A stretch of 64,000 bases of DNA, taken from assembly GCF_900129885.1 (NCBI RefSeq), contig NZ_FQXE01000007.1, positions 160,313-224,312 on the forward strand, given 5' to 3'. Origin of the DNA: Pollutimonas bauzanensis (GTDB taxonomy: Bacteria; Pseudomonadota; Gammaproteobacteria; Burkholderiales; Burkholderiaceae_B). The position numbers and the translations under genes were made by a program. Below, piece by piece: positions 59,803 through 64,000 of this stretch; within the stretch, counting starts at the first letter, position 1; every line of letters begins with the position of its first letter. The notes beneath the pieces were generated by a model, which did no database searches, was not told the DNA's origin, and saw only the letters and a list, made by a program, of their open reading frames with translations.

Positions 59803-60078
59803 GTGTCGCGCGCTCAAATAAAAAAACTCAAAAGGATTATGCATGCTGGGGCTTCGGCTAATGCGTCCGAAATGCAAAAGAATGAAGCGCGCGCCGCGGC
59901 GCTTGAGTTGCTACGGCGCAGCGTTGCATTCAAGCATGATCGATTGGCCATCATCAGGCTGGTCGATGCAGTAAAGCTGGATGCCGCTGTTGAGAGCGAT
60001 CTGTGGAGCTATTGCGCAACGGTTGCCAATGCCTTGATGGATCGCGGCCAGCTTCAAAAGCTCCAGGCGAGGTCATAG
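59803..60078 (+). CDS. Small unknown protein, 91 residues
   Basis: An open frame starting with GTG 3 bp after the Bug gene and lacking a strong ribosome-binding site; an ATG at 59839 would leave 79 residues. The N-terminus is Lys-rich (RAQIKKLKRIMHAG) and the rest is predicted helical (ALELLRRSVAFKHDRLAIIRLVDAVK), with one Cys. No signal peptide or known motif was recognised. Its position at the end of a coupled B12 operon suggests a small accessory protein. It could be spurious, but spacing and codon use agree with the operon. Confidence 0.55.
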   Translation: MSRAQIKKLKRIMHAGASANASEMQKNEARAAALELLRRSVAFKHDRLAIIRLVDAVKLDAAVESDLWSYCATVANALMDRGQLQKLQARS

Positions 60079-60104
60079 GCAGCGGAACGCGCCAGTCGGG
60101 GCCG

Positions 60105-60128
60105 CCTTATGGCGGGCCCGCCATAAGG
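60105..60128. terminator. 24-bp perfect palindrome between convergent operons
   Basis: CCTTATGGCGGG (60105-60116) is followed directly by its exact reverse complement CCCGCCATAAGG (60117-60128). It lies between the convergent 91-residue frame and the dioxygenase gene. It could form a 10-bp stem in either transcript but has no T run, so it may be a bidirectional terminator needing Rho, a protein-binding site or an attenuator. Confidence 0.5.
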
Positions 60129-60148
60129 TTGCGCTTAGCCATGTTGTT

Positions 60149-60973
60149 TCATGAAGGCCTGTCGCCCTTTAGCGTAATCCGGTGCATGACGCGGCGAAAG
60201 CCGTGATAATCGTTTATGGGGTTGTGCATTGTGCAGCGATTGTCCCAGAACGCAATGGCATGCCGGGACCAGGAAAAACGGCAGGTGAATTCCGCTTTGA
60301 CCTGGTGCCGGAACAGGAAGTCCAGCAAAGGAGCTGCCTCCTCGCCGGCCATCCCCTTGATTCCTGCGGTATGGGCGACGTTCACATAGAGGCTTTTGCG
60401 GCCTGTTTCAGGATGCGTGCGTACGATGGGATGCTCGGCAACGTATTCCTGGGCTATGCCGTCTTTGCCATCTGTTTTGATGCGGTCTTCGCGCGTGCGG
60501 GATACATCCGCCTTGGACGACGTGCTGATCCCGATCAGACCGTCCAGCAGTTTCCTCATGGTGTCAGATAGGGTGTCATAGGCCAGTTGTTGATTGGCGA
60601 ACAGCGTATCGCCGCCATAGGGCGGCACCTCGCGCGACAGCAGCATCGACCCCATGGGCGGCTCGTTCAGATAGGTGGTATCCGAGTGCCAGATGCCGCC
60701 GAAATTGACGGTTTCGGTTTCGAGCTTCTTGACCTCGATGATTTGCGGGAAGCCCTCAATCCCTTTGATGAAAGGATAACAAACGGGCTCTCCCATTGCT
60801 TGCGCAAAGTCCAGGAATTGCCGGGGAGTGAGATCCTGATCGCGTAGAAAAATGACCTGATGATCCAATAGCGCCTGGCGCACGGCGCGAGCTTGCGTGG
60901 CGCTTAAGCCGGCAGCGAGGTCGACCCCTGAAATCTCCGCGCCCAGTGCGCCCGCAATTTTCCGTATTTCCAT
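60149..60973 (-). CDS. Fe(II)/2-oxoglutarate-dependent dioxygenase, TauD/TfdA family
   Basis: A 274-residue oxygenase of the TauD/TfdA family. The facial triad is intact: His96 and Asp98 (IWHSDTTYL) and His264 (VMHRITLKG), with nearby arginines for 2-oxoglutarate. EISGVDLAAGLSATQARAVRQALLDHQVIFLRDQDLTPRQFLDFAQAMGEP is typical. It hydroxylates a C-H bond and so may cleave an ether, sulfonate or amino group. It lies downstream of the adenosyltransferase on the minus strand and may oxidise a precursor or side chain of the mutase substrate. The ATG at 60973 replaces an upstream start that adds 52 unrelated residues. Confidence 0.88.
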   Translation of the reverse strand: MEIRKIAGALGAEISGVDLAAGLSATQARAVRQALLDHQVIFLRDQDLTPRQFLDFAQAMGEPVCYPFIKGIEGFPQIIEVKKLETETVNFGGIWHSDTTYLNEPPMGSMLLSREVPPYGGDTLFANQQLAYDTLSDTMRKLLDGLIGISTSSKADVSRTREDRIKTDGKDGIAQEYVAEHPIVRTHPETGRKSLYVNVAHTAGIKGMAGEEAAPLLDFLFRHQVKAEFTCRFSWSRHAIAFWDNRCTMHNPINDYHGFRRVMHRITLKGDRPS

Positions 60974-61050
60974 TTGGATTCCATTCTGTTTGTCTGTGAT
61001 TGTCCAGCGCCCGCTTTGATGTGTCCGCGCGCTTGCCGGGGCTGCCACCG

Positions 61051-61602
61051 TTACGCAGAGGATTCCCGGCTCCACATTACGTCGTTCTGTCCGGCTTCGC
61101 GATTCAAAACCCGGGCGATGACAAAGCAAAGATCCGAGAGCCGATTCAAGTATTGCCTTGCCGGCGTGCTGATGGCTTCGCTGCGGCCCACCGCCACGAC
61201 GGAGCGCTCCGCTCTGCGGCAGACTGTGCGCGCCAGATGGGCGAGCGCGGCGCCCCTGCAGCCGCCTGGCAGAATGAATTCCTTCAATCGGGTCAGATCC
61301 GCGTTGTAGCGCTCCAGGCTTTGATCGAGAAATGTTACGTGGGCCTCATTGACGGCAATGTGTCCCGGGATGCAAAGTTCGGCGCCAAGGTCGAACAGGT
61401 CGTTTTGTACCCGCGAAAACAAAGCGTCCACGTCTTCAGGCAAGGGCTCGGTGCGCAGCAATCCGATCACGCTGTTCAGCTCATCGACATTGCCCATGGC
61501 CTCGATGCGGGGCGCGTTCTTGTCGACGCGGCTGCCATCGCCAAGTCCGGTGGTGCCTGTATCGCCGGTACGGGTCGCAATGACGGAAAGTCGGGTTGCC
61601 AT
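61051..61602 (-). CDS. Cob(I)alamin adenosyltransferase, PduO type
   Basis: A 183-residue ATR that transfers adenosyl from ATP to cob(I)alamin, making the cofactor for the neighbouring mutase. The ATP-binding N-terminus TRTGDTGTTGLGDGSRVDKN, the EAMGNVDELNSVIGLL segment and the C-terminal ALAHLARTVCRRAERSVV and LNRLSDLCFVIARVLN motifs are complete. The ATG at 61602 has AGGAG upstream. It lies between the second IclR gene and the dioxygenase, all on the minus strand. No other cobalamin synthesis genes are present, so B12 must be made elsewhere or imported. Confidence 0.93.
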   Translation of the reverse strand: MATRLSVIATRTGDTGTTGLGDGSRVDKNAPRIEAMGNVDELNSVIGLLRTEPLPEDVDALFSRVQNDLFDLGAELCIPGHIAVNEAHVTFLDQSLERYNADLTRLKEFILPGGCRGAALAHLARTVCRRAERSVVAVGRSEAISTPARQYLNRLSDLCFVIARVLNREAGQNDVMWSRESSA

Positions 61603-61686
61603 GGCAATACTCCTGTTTGGATAAAAGATTTTGAGACGCCGCGAATTGCCCATTGTGCATTCCGGCGCTGCGATGTAAATGTGCCG

Positions 61687-62421
61687 TCATAGCGATATTT
61701 GCTGGATGCACGACAGGAGTTGCCTGGATATGTCGTCGACTTTCCGGTCCATCCGATCGAGCGGGCCGGCCACGGCCAGGCCTAGGGTTATCGAGCCCCT
61801 TTGCAGCGGCGCGGCAATGGCCATGACATCCGCCACATTTTCTCCGCGGGTGATGCTATAGCCGCGATTTCGGCTCGTGTTGATATCTTCCATCAAGCGC
61901 TTGGCTGATGTGATGGTTTGATTGGTTGCCCGGGCCAGATCATGGGATTTTAACCACGCGGCCAACTCGGCGTCTGGCATTGTGCCGAGCAGCGCTTTGC
62001 CAATAGAGCTTGAGTGCGTAGGCTTGAAATCACCCGCGCGCGACGAATAGCGTATGGTCTGCCCGCTTTCCACGACCAGCAGATACAGCACGCGATCGTC
62101 CTGGCGCGTGCCCAGAATCACCGTTTCATTGGTCGAGTCGCGCAAGGCTGTCAGGAATGGTAGGCAGCGTGTCGCAATGGGGTCATTATTGTTGATTTCG
62201 CGCGCCATATCCCATAGCCGCCGCGTGGGGTAGGTTTCTCGCGAAGACAGGAAATACAGCAGGCCGCGCTGTTCCATGGAATGCACTACGCTATGGCAGG
62301 TCGAGATCGGAATACTTGCCAACTGCGCCATTTCGGATAGGGATAGCGGCCGCTTGGCGGCACAGAACGCGTCCAGAATATCGAATGGACGAAGCGCGGA
62401 ACGGCTGGGAGCAATGGCCAT
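61687..62421 (-). CDS. IclR-family transcriptional regulator (second of two)
   Basis: A 244-residue regulator with a winged helix (RPFDILDAFCAAKRPLSLSEMAQLASIPISTCHSVVHSMEQRGLLYFL) and an effector domain (THSSSIGKALLGTMPD, TRGENVADVMAIAAPL). These stretches are close to the first IclR protein of the module. The ATG at 62421 was chosen over an upstream GTG at 62460 that lies inside the promoter palindrome. It leads a minus-strand unit with the adenosyltransferase and dioxygenase. Autoregulation through the palindrome at 62435-62450 is likely. Confidence 0.9.
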   Translation of the reverse strand: MAIAPSRSALRPFDILDAFCAAKRPLSLSEMAQLASIPISTCHSVVHSMEQRGLLYFLSSRETYPTRRLWDMAREINNNDPIATRCLPFLTALRDSTNETVILGTRQDDRVLYLLVVESGQTIRYSSRAGDFKPTHSSSIGKALLGTMPDAELAAWLKSHDLARATNQTITSAKRLMEDINTSRNRGYSITRGENVADVMAIAAPLQRGSITLGLAVAGPLDRMDRKVDDISRQLLSCIQQISL

Positions 62422-62434
62422 GAGGAATGCCTGT

Positions 62435-62473
62435 ATTCCGTATGCTGAATAAAACCACACTATGCTTCAGTAT
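62435..62473. promoter_or_regulatory. Candidate IclR operator upstream of the second IclR gene
   Basis: ATTCCGTATGCTGAAT (62435-62450) has the same 16-bp ATTC-N8-GAAT form as the site at 53881-53896. An extra half-site, TTCAGTAT at 62466-62473, reads ATACTGAA on the other strand, identical to the right half of the first operator. They lie 13 to 52 bp upstream of the second IclR start codon. Confidence 0.5.
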
Positions 62474-62489
62474 ATAGAAACTGGTGGCC

Positions 62490-62717
62490 ATGATCAAACG
62501 CGATGCTATTGGACATATAGGCTTCTGTCATCTGCCCGGGCCGGGGCATGTGCCTCGCAATGGGCTTGAAGGCACCTGGTTTGGCGAATACGGCGACTTG
62601 CGCCACTCGTTGCAGCAAGGGCTTGCGTTCATGTACAAAAGCGTTGCCATCCCGGCCTCGCCAGCATCGATCGCCGAGCTGGATTTGTTTATCCGTGGAA
62701 GGGGTTCAAACCAATAA
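62490..62717 (+). CDS. Doubtful 75-residue open frame
   Basis: An open frame from an ATG at 62490 to a stop inside the T run of the minus-strand terminator at 62716-62749. It lacks a ribosome-binding site, no domain was recognised, and it fills the interval between the second IclR gene and a tRNA-Leu remnant. It is probably not a gene; it is listed because nothing else occupies this stretch. Confidence 0.2.
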   Translation: MIKRDAIGHIGFCHLPGPGHVPRNGLEGTWFGEYGDLRHSLQQGLAFMYKSVAIPASPASIAELDLFIRGRGSNQ

Positions 62718-62749
62718 AAAACCCTCGAAAATCAATGATTTAAGAGGGT
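62716..62749 (-). terminator. Intrinsic terminator of the former tRNA-Leu gene
   Basis: Read on the minus strand, ACCCTC ... GAGGGT closes a hairpin whose inner part AAATCA/TGATTT also pairs, followed by six T (62716-62721). It starts 15 nt after the CCA of the tRNA fragment at 62764-62785, in the position expected for the terminator of a minus-strand tRNA gene. Confidence 0.65.
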
Positions 62750-62763
62750 CAATTATTAAACAA

Positions 62764-62785
62764 TGGTGCGAACGGAGAGACTCGA
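62764..62785 (-). other. tRNA-Leu 3'-end fragment, probable attachment site
   Basis: On the minus strand this stretch reads TCGAGT-CTCTC-CGTTCGC-A-CCA: the last part of the T loop, the 3' side of the T stem, the 3' strand of the acceptor stem, the discriminator A and CCA. The 5' strand that should pair (GAGAG) is missing, since the next bases are unrelated. Such a truncated 3' end is the hallmark of an attachment site left by integration into a tRNA gene. The acceptor sequence fits a tRNA-Leu, from memory. Confidence 0.65.
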
Positions 62786-62852
62786 GGGCCGCACGTATAA
62801 AGGCTTTGCGGGGTGATGGGGATAATTATTAAATTGAGGCGTTTATGCCACA

Positions 62853-63179
62853 TTAACTGTTTCTTTGCTTAGCGCCTGGTCTACGACCATTTGCCAGCGA
62901 GTCGATCCAGCTCTCAATGTCGCAACGGCGCCAGCGACGGTTTCCGCGCTTTCTTGAGCTACCAGGATTGCCATCCTTGTTGTCTTTGTTTGAAGGTAAC
63001 TCAAACCGGATTGGTTCAGGAAACCCGGGCGATAATGATATGGTCTCGCGAATGTATCGTGCTGGATACCTGAGCATTATGCCAATATCTTCGGGTGTTA
63101 GCAGTGATTCGGGTGACATCCGCGCTGCTATCTGTCTGGCTAACTCGTCGTAGTCGAATTGAGTGTTTAAAGTAGTCAT
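62853..63179 (-). CDS. AlpA/excisionase-like DNA-binding protein
   Basis: A 108-residue protein with a putative winged-helix turn (LLTPEDIGIMLRYPARYIRETISLSPGFPEPIRF) and a basic tail (SSRKRGNRRWRRCDIESWIDSL), the layout of AlpA-type regulators carried by phages and integrative elements. A GGTGAG element lies upstream, and the ATG at 63179 follows the stop of a helix-turn-helix frame by 7 bp, so the two may be coupled. Beside an attachment site it probably controls excision or early element genes. Confidence 0.6.
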   Translation of the reverse strand: MTTLNTQFDYDELARQIAARMSPESLLTPEDIGIMLRYPARYIRETISLSPGFPEPIRFELPSNKDNKDGNPGSSRKRGNRRWRRCDIESWIDSLANGRRPGAKQRNS

Positions 63180-63186
63180 TTCAAAC

Positions 63187-63408
63187 TCACCAGTTCCATA
63201 TCACCGTTCGCTTTTCGGTGAATAAGGACTTAACTATATGCAGGGTAGGTAGACGCCGACCTTTGGTGCGTCGACTCAGATCACGGCCCGGTGCCGGTAA
63301 CTTTCCCGCTTTGAGCCAGCGGCGTACCGTACGGGAGGTTACGTTCCGCGAGCTTTCCGGATCCGCACGCCAGATGACCCGGTCTCGCGAGGGGTAGCTG
63401 ACGTAAGG
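63187..63408 (-). pseudogene. Helix-turn-helix gene remnant without a start codon
   Basis: An open frame of 73 codons contains SRTVRRWLKAGKLPAPGRDLSRRTKGRRLPTLHIVKSLF, a clear DNA-binding helix-turn-helix of the MerR/excisionase type. No ATG, GTG or TTG start occurs before the motif, and an in-frame stop at 63409-63411 closes the frame upstream. The N-terminus is therefore lost or shifted into another frame. It lies just upstream of the AlpA-like gene. Confidence 0.4.
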
Positions 63409-63671
63409 TCACTACCTTCAGCCTCGTGCTCGCATGCCGAGTTTTCAAAAAGAATCGTGTATAGGAGATCGTGCAACTTTGATCCCGCCAGTGAGTGGAA
63501 CACCAAGCTCACTAATAGACAAATACCAAACAACGAACTGCCCAGTAAGCCGAATATGCCCAGTAAGCCGAATACGCAGGCTAAAAGATTAAATGCGGTG
63601 CCGCAAAAAAACAACACACGCCCAGTCTGAAACCTCCTGATGGCTTCACTTTGGTTCAATTTGCATACCAC
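63339..63671 (-). CDS. Unknown membrane protein, possibly cut by the insertion sequence
   Basis: A 110-residue frame with one long hydrophobic stretch (about residues 18-58, VLFFCGTAFNLLACVFGLLGIFGLLGSSLFGICLLVSLVFH) and a polar tail. It starts at a GTG 2 bp from the IS21-type end, so its true start or promoter may have been removed by that insertion. No family was recognised. Its last 23 codons overlap the helix-turn-helix remnant in another frame. Confidence 0.35.
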   Translation of the reverse strand: MVCKLNQSEAIRRFQTGRVLFFCGTAFNLLACVFGLLGIFGLLGSSLFGICLLVSLVFHSLAGSKLHDLLYTILFENSACEHEAEGSDLTSATPRETGSSGVRIRKARGT

Positions 63672-63672
63672 T

Positions 63673-64000
<328 letters not shown>

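Noticed and set aside
62484..62717. A new small gene diverging from the second IclR gene
   Set aside because: It has no ribosome-binding site or domain, its stop falls in the terminator of the former tRNA, and it overlaps the IclR control region. Listed at low confidence only.

Overview
The window is high-GC chromosome of a betaproteobacterium, most likely Burkholderiales/Alcaligenaceae (Bordetella/Achromobacter/Pusillimonas-like). The evidence is the gene strings exbB-exbD-lpxK-kdsB, ribF-ileS-lspA-coaBC-dut and dapC-dapD-dapE-prmB, together with a Bug-type solute-binding protein and many ATGA-coupled operons. The assignment rests on gene content and order, not on a database search. No rRNA, complete tRNA or CRISPR array was seen.

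Layout. 1-3180 (minus): energising and envelope operon exbB-exbD-lpxK-Trm112-kdsB. 3181-3630: AT-rich gap with three DnaA-box matches. 3631-7077 (plus): xseA, sodB and a PcaF-like thiolase. 7118-7880 (minus): cold-shock gene and a DUF192 gene whose start overlaps the cold-shock terminator. 8023-14539 (plus): clpS, clpA and the lipid-transport genes pqiABC. 14686-23519 (plus): putA and the liv branched-chain amino acid ABC transporter. 23789-32813 (plus): a catabolic unit with an MmgE/PrpD protein, a GlpD-like flavoprotein, a five-gene peptide-type ABC transporter and a LysR regulator. 32828-38887 (minus): housekeeping run ribF-ileS-lspA-coaBC-dut. 38932-46541 (plus): purN, an RsmB-like methyltransferase, a desaturase, a UvrD/Rep helicase, a DUF1330 protein and an alcohol dehydrogenase. 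46775-52887 (minus): dapC-dapD-dapE-prmB and an ABC-F ATPase.

The most interesting region is 53012-62421, a self-contained coenzyme B12 module. An IclR regulator diverges from an operon of tightly coupled genes: a crotonase-fold protein lacking both hydratase glutamates, a split methylmalonyl-CoA-mutase-type enzyme (large and small subunits), a family III CoA-transferase, a MeaB-type GTPase, a Bug solute-binding protein and a 91-residue unknown. Converging on it are a second, similar IclR regulator, a PduO-type cobalamin adenosyltransferase and an Fe(II)/2-oxoglutarate dioxygenase. The logic (CoA-transferase, mutase, possible decarboxylase, mutase chaperone) parallels the E. coli Sbm operon scpA-argK-scpB-scpC, but the transferase is from another family, the crotonase does not look like ScpB, and the mutase pocket is altered. 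I infer uptake and decarboxylation of an unidentified, probably substituted, dicarboxylic acid. Both regulators have a similar 16-bp palindrome (ATTC-N8-GAAT) upstream.

The right end (62764-64000) looks like the start of an integrated element. A 22-bp tRNA-Leu 3' end, still followed by its own terminator, marks the junction. Beyond it lie an AlpA-like DNA-binding protein, a broken helix-turn-helix gene, a membrane protein and the end of an IS21-family insertion sequence carrying istB.
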